Positions 36,699 through 47,111 are shown, counted from the stretch's first letter. The stretch is 64,000 bases of DNA from CAIWHR01 sp963779805 (GCA_963779805.1 CAVZZN010000003.1:682001-746000); one strand, 5' to 3'. The notes: generated by a model from the letters alone, not told the origin. Translations and numbers: made by a program.

Positions 36699-38146
36699 AT
36701 GGACACTTTCCTGCACCTGATGAATGGCGGGGCCGGCAACCTCGCCGCCTACCTCGCGGCCCATGTGCTGCTGTGCCTGCTGCCGGCGTTCTTCATTGCG
36801 GGCGGCATGGCCGCGCTGATCCCCAAGGCCAGCATCACGCGGTTGGCTGGGCCGCAGCGCGCCCTACCGCGTGTCCTACCCGGCCGCGGCGGCGGCCGGC
36901 TCGCTGCTGGCGGTGTGCTCCTGCACCATCGTGCCGCTGTTCGCCGGCATCTACAAGAAAGGTGCCGGGCTGGGGCCGGCGATCACCTTCCTGTTCTTCG
37001 CGCCGGCCGGCAACGTGCTGGCCCTCGCCTACACCGGCAGCATCCTCGGAGCGGAGTTCGCGTTCGCGCGCTTCGTGCTGTGCCTGCTGTTCGGCATCGG
37101 CATCGGCATGCTGATGGCCATGCTGTTCTGGCGCGACGACGCCAGTCACGACCGGCAGACCGATGCCTTGTTCGCCGAGCAGGCGAGCATCGGCCCGGCC
37201 GCCACCGGCGTGCTGCTGTCGCTGGTGGCGGTGTTGATCGCCGGCACGCTCAAGGTTTCGCTGCTGACGGCCACCGTCGGCGCGGTCACGCTGCCGCTGC
37301 CGTGGGCAGAAGCGTGGCAGGCCACGCTATTCCAATGGGTGCCCTTCGACGCAGCCAGGGGCGAGGAAGGCGTGAGCGTGCAGGGCTCGCTGCTGATCGT
37401 GCTGCTGTTGCTGATCGGTCTGTCCGCCTGGAAGGGACTGGAGAACATCGTCGAGGGCGCGAATCGCTGGACCTGGATCGCATTGGGTCTGACGGCCGCG
37501 ACGCTGCTCATCGCGGCGATGCGGCTGACGCCGCGAACCGACGGTCTGGAAGTTCGTGCTCACCGGGCGTGTGCTGGCGGTCGGCTTGGCCCTGTGGGCC
37601 GTGCTGCACTATGCACGCCGCCTCGAAGCCGACGCCTGGCGGGCCTGGCTGTGGGAATCCTGGCGCTTCGTCAAGCAGATCTTCGCGCTGCTGGTGGTGG
37701 GCGTGTTCGTCGTGGGCGTCATCCGCCAGTTGATCCAGCCCGAGTGGATCCAGAACCTTGCCGGCAGGAACACCCTGCTGGCCAACGTGGTGGCCGTGGT
37801 GTTCGGCGTGTTCATGTACTTCCCGACTCTGGTGGAGGTGCCTGTCGCGCGCATGTTCCTCGACCTGGGCATGCACCGCGGGCCGTTGCTGGCCTACCTG
37901 ATGGCCGACCCGGAACTGAGCCTGCAGAGCATCCTGATGGTGGCCGCCGTGATCGGCCGACCCAAGACCTTCGCCTACGTCGGCCTGGTGGCGGTGTTCA
38001 GCACCGTCGCCGGACTGCTGTACGGCGCCTGGGTGGACGGCGTGAACCCGGCCTGGATCGCCATCGGGCTGGCCGCCTTCCTGGGCGTGCTGGCGGCACT
38101 GCTCGCCTGGACGCTCGGGCACCGGGCGGCCCCGACTCATGCATGA
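36699..38146 (+). CDS. DUF318-family permease with CSC motif (second copy), frameshifted
   Basis: About 480 residues. LLPAFFIAGGMAALIP, LLAVCSCTIVPLFAGIYKKG (the CSC motif) and FLFFAPAGNVLALAYTGS define the first half; VVFGVFMYFPTLVEVPVARMF and GRPKTFAYVGLVAVFSTVAG the second. Extra bases near 36848 and 37549 split the frame. It is a distant paralogue of the permease at 34555 and is likewise followed by a CxxC thioredoxin gene. Substrate is probably a soft metal or metalloid species. Confidence 0.8.
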
Positions 38147-38167
38147 CCCTTCTCGACAAGGAGAGCA

Positions 38168-38407
38168 ATGATGAAGACGGTGAAGATCCTCGGATCGGGA
38201 TGCGCCAACTGCAAGAAGCTCGAAGCGGTGGCGCGTGAAGCCGCGACCAGCGCCGGCATCGAGGCGGAGTTCGTCAAGGTCACCGACATGAAGGCGATCA
38301 TGGCCTACGACCTGCTCGCCACGCCGGGCCTGGTGATCGACGAGAAGCTGGTCAGCAGCGGCCGCATCCCCACGCAGGCCGAGATCCGGCAATGGATGGC
38401 GGCTTGA
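38168..38407 (+). CDS. Small redox-active thioredoxin-like protein (CANC)
   Basis: An intact 79-residue thioredoxin of the MJ0307 type. VKILGSGCANCKKLE is the active site, YDLLATPGLVIDEKLVSSG the cis-Pro region, and TQAEIRQWM the last helix. It starts 21 bases after the permease with an AAGGAG site. The matching gene at 35631 is its module-1 counterpart. Confidence 0.88.
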   Translation: MMKTVKILGSGCANCKKLEAVAREAATSAGIEAEFVKVTDMKAIMAYDLLATPGLVIDEKLVSSGRIPTQAEIRQWMAA

Positions 38408-38451
38408 GGCAGCGCTGGCCCGAGGCAGACCCCAGCCTACGGAAGTTCCGC

Positions 38452-39312
38452 ATGAAGAAGACCGCCGTTCTCGCGCTCGACCTCTCGCCGGCTGCCGAGC
38501 CCTTGCTCGAGTGTGCCGCCGAGTTGCGCCGCTGGGGTGTGGGTCGGCTCGTGATCGTGCACGTCGTTCGCATGGGCTATGGCCAGGCACCCGGGGACCG
38601 GGCGCTGCAAGAGATCACCGAATGGCTGGAGGGGCGCGCAGATCGCTTGCGTGGCGCCGACCTGCGCGTCGAGGTCAAGGTCCGCGCCGCCGGTTCGCCG
38701 GCCGACGGGATCCTCGCGGTGAGCAACGAGGCCAAGGCTGACCTGATCGCTCTCGGCTCGCGCAGCCACAACCTGGCCAGTCGACTCTTCCTCGGCAGCG
38801 TCGCGTGCGACATGGTCCGCAAGACACCGGTGCCGCTGCTGCTGGAATGGCTCGAGCCCACCGGCGATGGCGCCGCGAGGGGCTGCGCAGCGGTTTGCGT
38901 CGATACCTTGCGTCATGTCCTGCTCGCCACCGACCTGTCGAAGCATGCTGGTGCCGCGGAGCGCGCCGCCGTTGCATTGGCATCCGATGCACAGCGTGTC
39001 GATTGCCTGGCCGTGCTGACAGCGGACGCAATCGATGCCACGCCCGCCTTGCCGCTGATGGCCCGGGCGGCGCTGGACGCGCTGGTCGCACGGATCCATG
39101 CAGCGGGCGGTCACGGCGAGGCCCTGGTGCTCGAAGGTGATCCCCATGAGGTGATCGCCCGCGTGGCGCAAGAGCGCGATTGTTCCCTGATCGTCTGCGG
39201 CAAGCATGGCCAGCACTGGGTGCAGAGCATGGTGATCGGCAGCACCGCGTTGCGCCTTTGCGAGATGGCGGGGCGGCCCGTCCTGCTGGTGCCGTTGGCT
39301 CAGGGAACGTGA
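38452..39312 (+). CDS. Tandem universal stress protein (UspA)
   Basis: Two Usp domains in 286 residues. The first ends LIALGSRSHNLASRLFLGSVACDMVRK and the second LIVCGKHGQHWVQSMVIGSTALRL; both keep the G-x2-G-x9-G(S/T) nucleotide loop in approximate form (quoted in parts). It is likely a stress-response ATP-binding protein. It follows the thioredoxin gene by 44 bases in the same operon. Confidence 0.85.
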   Translation: MKKTAVLALDLSPAAEPLLECAAELRRWGVGRLVIVHVVRMGYGQAPGDRALQEITEWLEGRADRLRGADLRVEVKVRAAGSPADGILAVSNEAKADLIALGSRSHNLASRLFLGSVACDMVRKTPVPLLLEWLEPTGDGAARGCAAVCVDTLRHVLLATDLSKHAGAAERAAVALASDAQRVDCLAVLTADAIDATPALPLMARAALDALVARIHAAGGHGEALVLEGDPHEVIARVAQERDCSLIVCGKHGQHWVQSMVIGSTALRLCEMAGRPVLLVPLAQGT

Positions 39313-39356
39313 GCCGGTACCTCCACGAACCACCACACCATCTTGGCCGAAAGTCC

Positions 39357-40286
39357 ATGACCGACGACCACGATCATCACACCACCAGCTCCGGCTGGAC
39401 GCTGGTGGTCGCCATCGGTTTGACGCTCGGCTTCGCCGTCGTCGAAGCGTTGGCGGGCTGGTGGTCCGGCTCCCTCGCGTTGGCGAGCGATGCCGGGCAC
39501 ATGGTCACCGACGGCGGCGCACTCGCACTGGCAGGCGTCGCCGCATGGCTCGCCAAACGCCCGCAATCGCATCGCCACACCTACGGCTTTGCCCGGGCCG
39601 AGATTCTCGCCGGCTTGCTGAACGCGCTTCTCATGCTCGCCGTCATCGCGGCAATCACGGTGGGCGCAATCGAACGCCTGCGCTCGCCCGCGCCCGTCGC
39701 CGGCGAGGCAGTGACGGTCGTCGCCGTGATCGGGCTGCTGGTGAATCTTGTTGTGGCCTGGGTGCTCTCGCGGGGTGAGCGCAACCTGAATACCCGTGGC
39801 GCCATGGTCCATGTTCTGGGCGATCTGCTCGGATCGGTGGCCGCGCTGATCGCCGGCGTGGTGGTGACCTTCACCGGCTGGACGCCCATCGACCCCATCC
39901 TGTCGATCGCCATCGCGGCGTTGATCCTGGCGTCCAGCCTGCGACTGCTGCGCGAAGCGTTGCATGCGCTGATGGAGGGCACCCCGTTGCACCTGCCGAT
40001 CGAGGAGATCGGACGTGCGCTCGCCGCCCATCCGGGCGTGCACGCGGTGCATGACCTGCACGCCTGGACGGTCTCCTCGGACATGATCTCGCTCAGCGCT
40101 CACGTCGTCGTCGATGACATGCGACAGTGGGGAGATCTGCTGGTCGATCTCGGTGAATTGCTACAGCGTTACGGCATCAAGCATTTCACGTTGCAGCCCG
40201 AGCCCAGGCTCAGGACGGTGCACTGGCGGAACGGGAGAGGGCGCGTGCGAAGGACGGCGCGCTCACATCGAACCCTGAAGCCGTAG
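39357..40286 (+). CDS. Cation diffusion facilitator (CzcD/ZitB-like)
   Basis: About 309 residues, six membrane segments. DHDHH at the start is a His-rich metal-binding tail; LALASDAGHMVTDGGAL is the HxxxD transport site of segment 2, and HVLGDLLGSVAAL its partner in segment 5. The C-terminal ferredoxin-like domain contains HDLHAWTVSSDM and LSAHVVVDD. It exports Zn2+ or related divalent ions in exchange for protons. Confidence 0.92.
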   Translation: MTDDHDHHTTSSGWTLVVAIGLTLGFAVVEALAGWWSGSLALASDAGHMVTDGGALALAGVAAWLAKRPQSHRHTYGFARAEILAGLLNALLMLAVIAAITVGAIERLRSPAPVAGEAVTVVAVIGLLVNLVVAWVLSRGERNLNTRGAMVHVLGDLLGSVAALIAGVVVTFTGWTPIDPILSIAIAALILASSLRLLREALHALMEGTPLHLPIEEIGRALAAHPGVHAVHDLHAWTVSSDMISLSAHVVVDDMRQWGDLLVDLGELLQRYGIKHFTLQPEPRLRTVHWRNGRGRVRRTARSHRTLKP

Positions 40287-40445
40287 CCGGGGAAGACACG
40301 AAGACATTGCCGGGCGACAGAGGCCGCCGCGAGAGCGCTCCGGAAACTCCGGGTGCGATTCCGCCGAGACCGTGACGCTCGCGTTTGCCACGCTCGTCAC
40401 CTTCGTCCTGACCACGATTTCCCGGCTATTGATCGGCGGCAACGG

Positions 40446-42104
40446 TCAAAGCATGTCTTCGGGCGCGAAGATCGCCAGCAAACCGGCCGAAAAGCGCTTG
40501 GCGAGGCTCGCAGGCTCGCTCGTGTAACGCACCGGCGTGCCGTCTTCTTCGGTGACCCACGCCAGCCCGGAATCGACGCTGCTCGGATCGGCAAGCTCGA
40601 CCCGGTACGCGTGCGCAGGCTGCACGCCCTCCTCGAAGAGTCGAGCGACCTGCGCGCCGATTTCGGCGCTGTCGACCAGAAGGGCCACTTCGGTATTGTG
40701 CAGCCGTGAGCGCGGGTCGAGGTTCATCGAACCGATGACGACGAAGCGCCGGTCGACGACGATCGCCTTGGCGTGCAGGCTCGCACCCGAGGAGCCGAAC
40801 CGGTGCCTCGCGTCTTTCCCGAGCGCAAGCGGGCGCATCTCATGGATTTCGACGCCGCCGGCGACAAGCCGCTCGCGGTAGCGCGCGTAGCCGGCATGCG
40901 CCGCCGGCGCGTCGGTGGAGGCGAGCGAATTCGTCAACACGCGCACCCGCACCCCGCGTCGAACGAGCCCGGTGAGCATCGCTATCGACCGCTCGTTGGG
41001 AATGAAATACGGAGAAATCAGGATGACCTCGCGGGTGGCGCTCTCGACGCGCGGACGCAGCCGCGGCGGGATGGCCCCCGGCGCCACCAGCTCGCCGGGC
41101 GCGACCGGCTTGGCGGGATCGTCGTAGAGCGCCTCGGCGGGCGCGACGACGAGCGGCAGCTCGAATCGGCGCAGCTGCCGGCCGAAGCGCCCTTCGCGCA
41201 ACGCCTCCGCGTAGCTCGTGCCCCGGAACTGTTCGATCGCCTGCGCAAGCACGGTGTCCAGTTGCGACACCTGCGCCTCGCTCGGGCGGCTCGCTTCGAA
41301 CGCCTCGATCGGTACCGCCGACTCGCTGTTCCAGTACGCGTCGAAGCTTCGCGACAATTCGCGCACCACCGGGCCGACCGCGAACAGGTCGAGATCGGCG
41401 AAATTCGTCGCGGGATCGGCGCCGAAGTATTCGTCACCGAGATTGCGTCCGCCAACCACCGCGGCGGCGTTGTCGGCAATCCACAGCTTGTTGTGCATGC
41501 GGCGGTTCAGCCGTTCGCCGCTGGCGATGAACTCGAGGATCTGCGGCAGCCCTCCCAGCGAACCCCGGGCGGAAAACGGGTTGAAGACGCGCACCTGGAT
41601 GTTGGGGCGCGCGGCGAGCAGATCCAGATGCAATTCCTTGCCTGCCGCGGACAAGTCGTCCACGAGCAAGCGCACGCGGACGCCGCGCTCGGCGGCGCGC
41701 AGCACCCGGTACATCAACAGCTGTGTCGTGGCGCTCTCGCGGACGATGTAGTACTGCAGATCGAGCGTGTGCTCGGCGCGTTCGGCGAGCGCCGCACGGG
41801 CCGCAAGCGCGTCCAATCCGGAGTCGAGCAGCAGGAAGCCGGAATCCCCGGGCGCTGCCTCCAGCCGTGCCGCCGCGCCCTTGCCCAATGCAGTGTCTTC
41901 GGGATGCGCCCAGGCCTGCGACGGGACACGCTCGACATCGGTGCGTAACGTGGCGCACCCGGCGAGCAGCAGCACGGCCGCGAGGAACATCGCGCAGCGC
42001 AAAGCCGAGCGTGGCCGGACCGAACCACCGGCCTCGCGCGTCGGCAGGGAGCGACAAGACGCGTCGCGTGTTTCCGGTGGGCGCGGGGCCTCAGGCATGA
42101 GCAT
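40446..42104 (-). CDS. Phospholipase D/cardiolipin-synthase-like lipoprotein
   Basis: About 550 residues with two HKD motifs: MHNKLWIADNAAAVVGGRN and LHAKAIVVDRRFVVIGSMN. A lipobox (VLLLAGCATL) predicts an acylated periplasmic or outer-membrane protein; this and the length match the YmdC/ClsC-like branch. The ATG 42104 overlaps the upstream TGA (TGATG); ATG 42098 is an alternative. It closes the five-gene ABC/outer-membrane operon and might remodel phospholipids there. Confidence 0.86.
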   Translation of the reverse strand: MLMPEAPRPPETRDASCRSLPTREAGGSVRPRSALRCAMFLAAVLLLAGCATLRTDVERVPSQAWAHPEDTALGKGAAARLEAAPGDSGFLLLDSGLDALAARAALAERAEHTLDLQYYIVRESATTQLLMYRVLRAAERGVRVRLLVDDLSAAGKELHLDLLAARPNIQVRVFNPFSARGSLGGLPQILEFIASGERLNRRMHNKLWIADNAAAVVGGRNLGDEYFGADPATNFADLDLFAVGPVVRELSRSFDAYWNSESAVPIEAFEASRPSEAQVSQLDTVLAQAIEQFRGTSYAEALREGRFGRQLRRFELPLVVAPAEALYDDPAKPVAPGELVAPGAIPPRLRPRVESATREVILISPYFIPNERSIAMLTGLVRRGVRVRVLTNSLASTDAPAAHAGYARYRERLVAGGVEIHEMRPLALGKDARHRFGSSGASLHAKAIVVDRRFVVIGSMNLDPRSRLHNTEVALLVDSAEIGAQVARLFEEGVQPAHAYRVELADPSSVDSGLAWVTEEDGTPVRYTSEPASLAKRFSAGLLAIFAPEDML

Positions 42105-43419
42105 CAGAAGAAATATCGCGCACGAAACTCCAGGCGGCGCGAATTCGGCTTCTCCCCGAACTCGGTGCCCGACGCCGCCAACGAGGGCGTAGAACCGTAA
42201 CCGGAGCTCGAGGTCCTTGACTCCGGTATAGAGCAATTCCGGCGTGACCTGGAAGCTGTGATCGTCCAGGTTGACCATGGTCGTTACTCCCGGCGTGAAA
42301 TACAGGATGTCGAAGGGTTCCTTCTGGCTCGCCTGCGCGTAGAGGTAATTGCGCATGGCGTTCGGCCGCCCATACCCGGCCCGATACAGATTGATCGCGC
42401 TCTGCAGGCCATTGCCACCGGCGCCCGGCTGTCCCGATGCCCGGTCCAGGAAGCTGTAGAAGTCGCTGGTCTGCTCTTCGTTGTAGCCCAGGCCGTTGTG
42501 GAAGTACTCGACGATGTACGTCGTATCGCGTTCGGTCAGGTACCGCAGGCCGAGCATGTAGCTCGTCGCGTTGCCTTGCTGCGTGGTCACCTTGCCAGCC
42601 GCATCGACGACGGGCTTGGTTGCATTCCAGATGCGCGCCCATTCGCCATGGATTTCAAGATTGGTCACCACGTTGCGCGAGAAGTCCATGCCGAATCGCG
42701 CCGGGCGGCTTCCCTTGGCGAGGTAGAGCAGATCGATGTCCGTGTCGCGGTAGAGGAAGTAGAGCTTGGCGGCGAGATTGACGTGTCCATCGCTGCCGTA
42801 GTCGTTGTTCACATTCGAGTTGACCGGCAGGAGCACCGGTGTGAACGCAACCGTCTGCAGCGGTCCCTCGAAGTTGCGGATGATGTCGGCGTTGGCGACC
42901 GTGTAGCCCTCGCGGGCGAGCTCCGGATCGTCCGGGTCCTTCGGCCGCTGCACGAAGCCGACGAAGGTCTGGGCGTAACCCTTGCCCCATTGGAGCGCCT
43001 GCTTGCCGGCCTCGGCGGTAAACCCCGGGTTGGGCCGCAGCGAGAACACGGCCTCGTAGAACTTGTTGGTTTCCTGGTTGACCGTGTCGTAGCGCTGGAT
43101 GTCCGAGTGGGTGCGAAAGCGCGCCGTCGCAATCCCGACGGTGTACTTCCCGACCAGCTCGAGCGTTCCCGTAACGCCGTCGACCGAGTTGCCCGGTGAA
43201 CCGTCGGGATAGGTCGCGTTGTATCCAGCGGAACCGGGATTCAGCCGGAAATACTGCGGCTTCGCCTCGAGATAGCCGTTGAGCTCGTACGGCTTCTTCT
43301 CGAACTCCGACGCTTCGAAGCGATACTCCGTGTCGGCGGCCGTTGCTGCGCCGGTCCCGAGCAGTCCCGCGCAAGCGATGACGGCCGACCCAAGCCGGCG
43401 CCACGCCGCGCGCGTTCAT
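42104..43419 (-). CDS. Outer-membrane beta-barrel protein, frameshifted
   Basis: After one base is skipped near 43395 it has a signal peptide (VIACAGLLGTGAATAAD). The body is rich in barrel-like strands such as YELNGYLEAKPQYFRLN and ATSYMLGLRYLTERDTTYI. A second skip near 42170 gives the end EFRARYFF, a C-terminal Phe typical of BamA-assembled barrels. Its start overlaps the upstream stop as ATGA. It resembles uncharacterised barrels co-occurring with LolA-like proteins; specific family is not recognised. Confidence 0.7.
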
Positions 43420-44160
43420 TTGCGCAGATCTTCGACGCGGGGCAGGTAGTTGAGCGTGAAGACCTCGTCGGGGAAACTGGCCTTCTTCAGGCCGGACCAG
43501 AGCATGACCGACTTGTACCCCTTGTGCAGGGGACTGTCCGTCTCCAGCGTCGCGGGGCGCTTGATCCCGCCGCCGAAATCCTTGATGTCCTTGAAGTGCA
43601 GGGTCTTGATCAGCAGGCCGCTCGCCGCATACGCCTCGATGGTCACCGGCAACAATTGCTTCTTGTCGACCCACATCTTGAGCCGGTCGTAGGCCACGTC
43701 GCCCGTCCTGGCCTTGAGCGACAGCAGGTACGCATCCGGCTGCTCCGTCGGCGGTCTCCACGTCGTACTCGGCGGTGTAGTCGACGCGCAGGATGTCGGC
43801 ATTGTTGAAGATGCTGCCGGTCACCGATTGCAGGCTGGTGATGCGGATCGGCTTGCCGACGCTGGGCATGTAGAGCCACATGTTCTCACCGAGTCGCAGC
43901 GTGACACGTCCCTTGTCGCTCGCGGGGGATACGAACAGCGCCACCACCTTGTCGCGGCCCTTCTTGATCGTGTAGAGAACGTATTCCTTGCGGGTGCCAT
44001 CGGGCTGGATGTCGATCAGCTTGCGATAGGACTCGTAGGATTCCGGCTCCAGGTTCCGGTCGACCTTTTGCAGGATCTGGTTCCCGTCGATGGCTGCGGC
44101 CGGAAATGCCGCCAGGCAGCCGATGAGGCACAACAGTGGTGCGATGCGTTGCGTGGTCAT
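43416..44160 (-). CDS. Outer-membrane lipoprotein-sorting-like (LolA-fold) periplasmic protein, frameshifted
   Basis: A signal peptide (LLCLIGCLAAFPAAA) is followed by a LolA/LppX-type fold: QILQKVDRNLEPESYESYRK, VALFVSPASDKGRVTLRLGE, NMWLYMPSVGKPIRITS and DGGIKRP-like loop FGGGIKRPATLE. An extra base near 43755 splits it. Members of this family shuttle lipid or lipoprotein across the periplasm. It lies between an ABC permease and a barrel, fitting a transenvelope route. Confidence 0.8.
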
Positions 44161-44193
44161 GATTCGCGCTCTCGATGCAGGGGCACGCACGGT

Positions 44194-45442
44194 TCAGACG
44201 TGCCCCAGTGCGGTGACGGGGTCCATGCGGGAGGCCTTCCACGCCGGTTGCAGGCTGGCCAGCAGCGTGATGAGGATGACCATCGCCGCGATGATCAGGA
44301 CATCGGGGACACCAAGGGTCGGAGCAAGCACGAGTCCCTGCTGCTGGCCGAAGTTGAAGGTGATCTTCCATACGTTCAGCGCGTAGATCACGGCCAGGCT
44401 GATCGCGATTCCGATGGCCGTTCCACCTACACCCAGAAGCAGACCTTCGGTCAGGAACAGGGACAGGATCCGGCGCGGCGACGTGCCGATGGCGGCAATC
44501 GTGCCGATCTCGCGGATGCGCTCGTAGACCGCCATCATCATGACGTTCATCACGCTGATCAGGACGATCGAGACCAGCATCACCTTGATGAACACCGCGA
44601 GCAGGTCGATCATGCGCACGAGGCTCGAGAACGGCGACAGATCGGCCCAGGTGTGCACGTCCAGCACCGGTTTCCCCTCCTTGTTGGTGACGCTGCCCAG
44701 CTCGCTGCCCAGCCGGGCGGCGACCTGATCGAGGCGCGCCGGATGCTTCAGACGGACGACGATTTCGCTGACCTCCGGCTCCTTGAGCCGCAGGAGCTCC
44801 CGGGCATCGTTGATGTGGATGTAGCCATCGCGACCGCTCGGTCCCGTCATGCTGTCCACGATGCCTCGGACGACGAAGGTCTTGCCGTTGACCGATCCGT
44901 CGCGATTGGTCGCGATGAGGACGACGGCGTCACCGACCTTGACCTTCATGCCGCGGGCCAGCAGGGCCGGGATCAGGACCTCGCCCGGCTTGACCATCGG
45001 AGCCGCCCTTCTCGCCTTCGACGATGCGCCCCGGCAGGAGCGGCACCGCCGCCGCCTCCTTCACCGGGTCCACGCCATTGAGGCGGATGCTGGTCGTCTC
45101 GGTGAAGTTGCTGAACATCGCACCGAGCTTGACGCGTTCCGAGTAGGCTTCCACGTCGTCCATCTTCGAGAGCGCCTGCTCGACCTTGGCGACGAGCGCC
45201 GGCTGCATGTTCAGGTTCAACGGCAGCGTGTCGATCGACGCGACGTAACCCTTGCGATGCACCTCCAGGTGGCCGAGCACGCCGTCGGTGAACTGGCCGA
45301 TCATCATCGCCTTGAACGAGCCGGCCGTGGCGATGAACAGCAGGACCGCGACGATGCCCAGCGTGATGAGCATCGAGGAGAGCAGCGTGCGGCGGCCGAA
45401 GCGGGCGAGGTTCCGCAGCGCCATCTTGAGCACGTTAAGCAT
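44194..45442 (-). CDS. ABC transporter permease, FtsX/MacB/LolCE type, frameshifted
   Basis: About 415 residues. One N-terminal membrane helix (LLSSMLITLGIVAVLLFIATAG), a large periplasmic domain, and three C-terminal helices including VMLVSIVLISVMNVMMMAVYERIREIG (quoted in part as SVMNVMMMAVYERIREIG). The conserved end is LQPAWKASRMDPVTAL. Skipping one base near 45000 joins GEKG to APMVKPGEVLIP. Four helices and the extracytoplasmic domain fit lipoprotein or peptide extrusion. It overlaps the ATPase gene by 8 bases. Confidence 0.86.
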
Positions 45443-46142
45443 GGAGCGCCTCCGCTGGCCGTTCGCTCTTCTGATGAACGCGGCCATCTTCGAGCTCGAA
45501 CACCACTTCGGCTTCGGCCATGATCTTCGGGTCGTGCGTCGAGAACACGAAGGTGGTGCCGAACTCGTCGCGCATCTTCTTCATCAGCTCGATGATCCGA
45601 TACGCGGTGTCGTGATCGAGATTCGCCGTCGGCTCGTCCGCCAGCACGAGCTGCGCATTGGTCGCGAGCGCCCGCGCCACGGCGACGCGCTGCTTCTGCC
45701 CGCCCGAGATCTGCGCCGGCCGCTTGTTCGCCTGCTCCGCCATGCCTACGGCCTGCAGGAGTCGCGTGACCTGCGCGCGCCGCTTCGCCTCCGGCCAGTC
45801 CTGCACCATGATCAGCGGATACTCGATGTTCTCGTAGACGGTCAGGACCGGGATCAGGTTGAAGTCCTGGAAGACGAAGCCGATGTGCTGTCCGCGGAAC
45901 TCGGCGGCGGCGCGCCGATCCAGCGTGCCGACATCGGTATCCATGACGGTGAGCTTGCCGCCGGTCGGATGATCGAGGCAGCCGATCATGTTGAGCAGCG
46001 TGGACTTGCCGCTCCCGGACGGGCCGACGAAGACGACGAACGACTTGGCGTCGATGGTGAAGTCGACGCCCCGTATCGCGTGCACGTCGACCTCGCCGCT
46101 GCGGTAGGTCTTGACCAGATGTTCGGCGCGAATCAGTGTCAT
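45435..46142 (-). CDS. ABC transporter ATP-binding protein, LolD/MacB type
   Basis: A 235-residue intact ATPase: Walker A GPSGSGKST, Q-loop FVFQDFNLIP, signature ISGGQKQRVAVARAL, Walker B LVLADEPTANLD and H-loop STHD. It powers the FtsX-like permease downstream. It is the first gene of the operon that ends with the PLD lipoprotein. Confidence 0.92.
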   Translation of the reverse strand: MTLIRAEHLVKTYRSGEVDVHAIRGVDFTIDAKSFVVFVGPSGSGKSTLLNMIGCLDHPTGGKLTVMDTDVGTLDRRAAAEFRGQHIGFVFQDFNLIPVLTVYENIEYPLIMVQDWPEAKRRAQVTRLLQAVGMAEQANKRPAQISGGQKQRVAVARALATNAQLVLADEPTANLDHDTAYRIIELMKKMRDEFGTTFVFSTHDPKIMAEAEVVFELEDGRVHQKSERPAEALHA

Positions 46143-46256
46143 GGGTGATTCATCCGTGTCCTCGTTCCGCTTGCGCGAGGCCGCCTGTGCAGCACTGGCG
46201 CGTCGCAAGCCAAGGCGCTAGCGCTACCGGCAAGACCTGTTCTCTTCGCATGGCGA

Positions 46257-47009
46257 TCACTTGCAGTTGTTGTGCAGCTTCCACTTCTCTTCGTGACCCA
46301 TGGCTTTCGCGAAGTCGGGCACCTTGCAGCGCTCCGCCTCGGCCGGATCGACGGGGGCCGAGCCGGAAGGGGCTACGACGGCTTGGAACGTCGCTGCGTG
46401 GGGGTCGTTGCCAGCGATCCACACGGTCACCGCGCCCACCAATCCGACAAAGGCGGCCACGATGGAAGCTTGCGCAAGGCTGACACGTGAATTCGCCGCC
46501 GGGGCGACCTCGCAAACGCCGCCCGGACAGAGTTGCGCCTTGTCCCTGTTGAACAGGTTGTAGACCTTGCAGCCAAGACAGATGCCGAAAGCGGACTCGA
46601 AGAACAGCAGCACCAGGCAGGCGGCGCACACGATCAGGTTGATGGGCCCGATGATGTTGTTGATCACGACCAGGTAGAGCATCGTCAGCGCCAGGACGAA
46701 GCCGATGGCCCAGGCGAAGCGCTTCTGCGGCGCACCGACGTATTCCGGCTGCTGCTTCCTGACGAACCACTGGCCGATGATGAGGCTGGGCGCATAACGC
46801 GGATTGATGAAAATCCGAATCGTGAAGTCGACCAGGAAGGCGACCACGAACACCCTTGTCGGCCGGAAGTTACCCACCAGCCAGGCATTCATGAACGAAA
46901 CGATGGCGAAAGCGAACAGGATGCCTGCGCTGGCTCGCACCGCGCGCTCGTTCAGAACCCTGACGTCGTAACCGTCGAGTTGCTCGCCGAAGGTAAACGT
47001 GCTGCTCAT
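46257..47009 (-). CDS. DUF4395 membrane protein
   Basis: A 250-residue protein: FGEQLDGYDVRVLNERAVRA, several membrane helices, RKQQPEYVGAPQKRFAWAIG and FFESAFGICLGCKVYN with a CxxC in a membrane-adjacent loop, then CPGGVCE, another Cys pair. These Cys sets suggest redox or metal handling. The family is often found with thiosulfate/sulfide genes. The tail after residue 190 is a periplasmic extension. A Crp-type site (47096-47111) lies 87 bases upstream. Confidence 0.78.
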   Translation of the reverse strand: MSSTFTFGEQLDGYDVRVLNERAVRASAGILFAFAIVSFMNAWLVGNFRPTRVFVVAFLVDFTIRIFINPRYAPSLIIGQWFVRKQQPEYVGAPQKRFAWAIGFVLALTMLYLVVINNIIGPINLIVCAACLVLLFFESAFGICLGCKVYNLFNRDKAQLCPGGVCEVAPAANSRVSLAQASIVAAFVGLVGAVTVWIAGNDPHAATFQAVVAPSGSAPVDPAEAERCKVPDFAKAMGHEEKWKLHNNCK

Positions 47010-47095
47010 GGTGGTGTCTCGCTCGATGGGGTACGCCGGGCGGCTGTAACGCCGGCACACGACCGCGAATGATCAGTCGCACGCCGTGCTTCGTA

Positions 47096-47111
47096 CATGA
47101 CTTGGATCATA
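47096..47111. promoter_or_regulatory. Crp/Fnr-type operator, CATGA-N6-TCATA
   Basis: Reads CATGACTTGGATCATA; on the minus strand TATGATCCAAGTCATG. It lies upstream of the DUF4395 gene and has the same spacing as the sites at 47758 and 48579. Confidence 0.5.
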
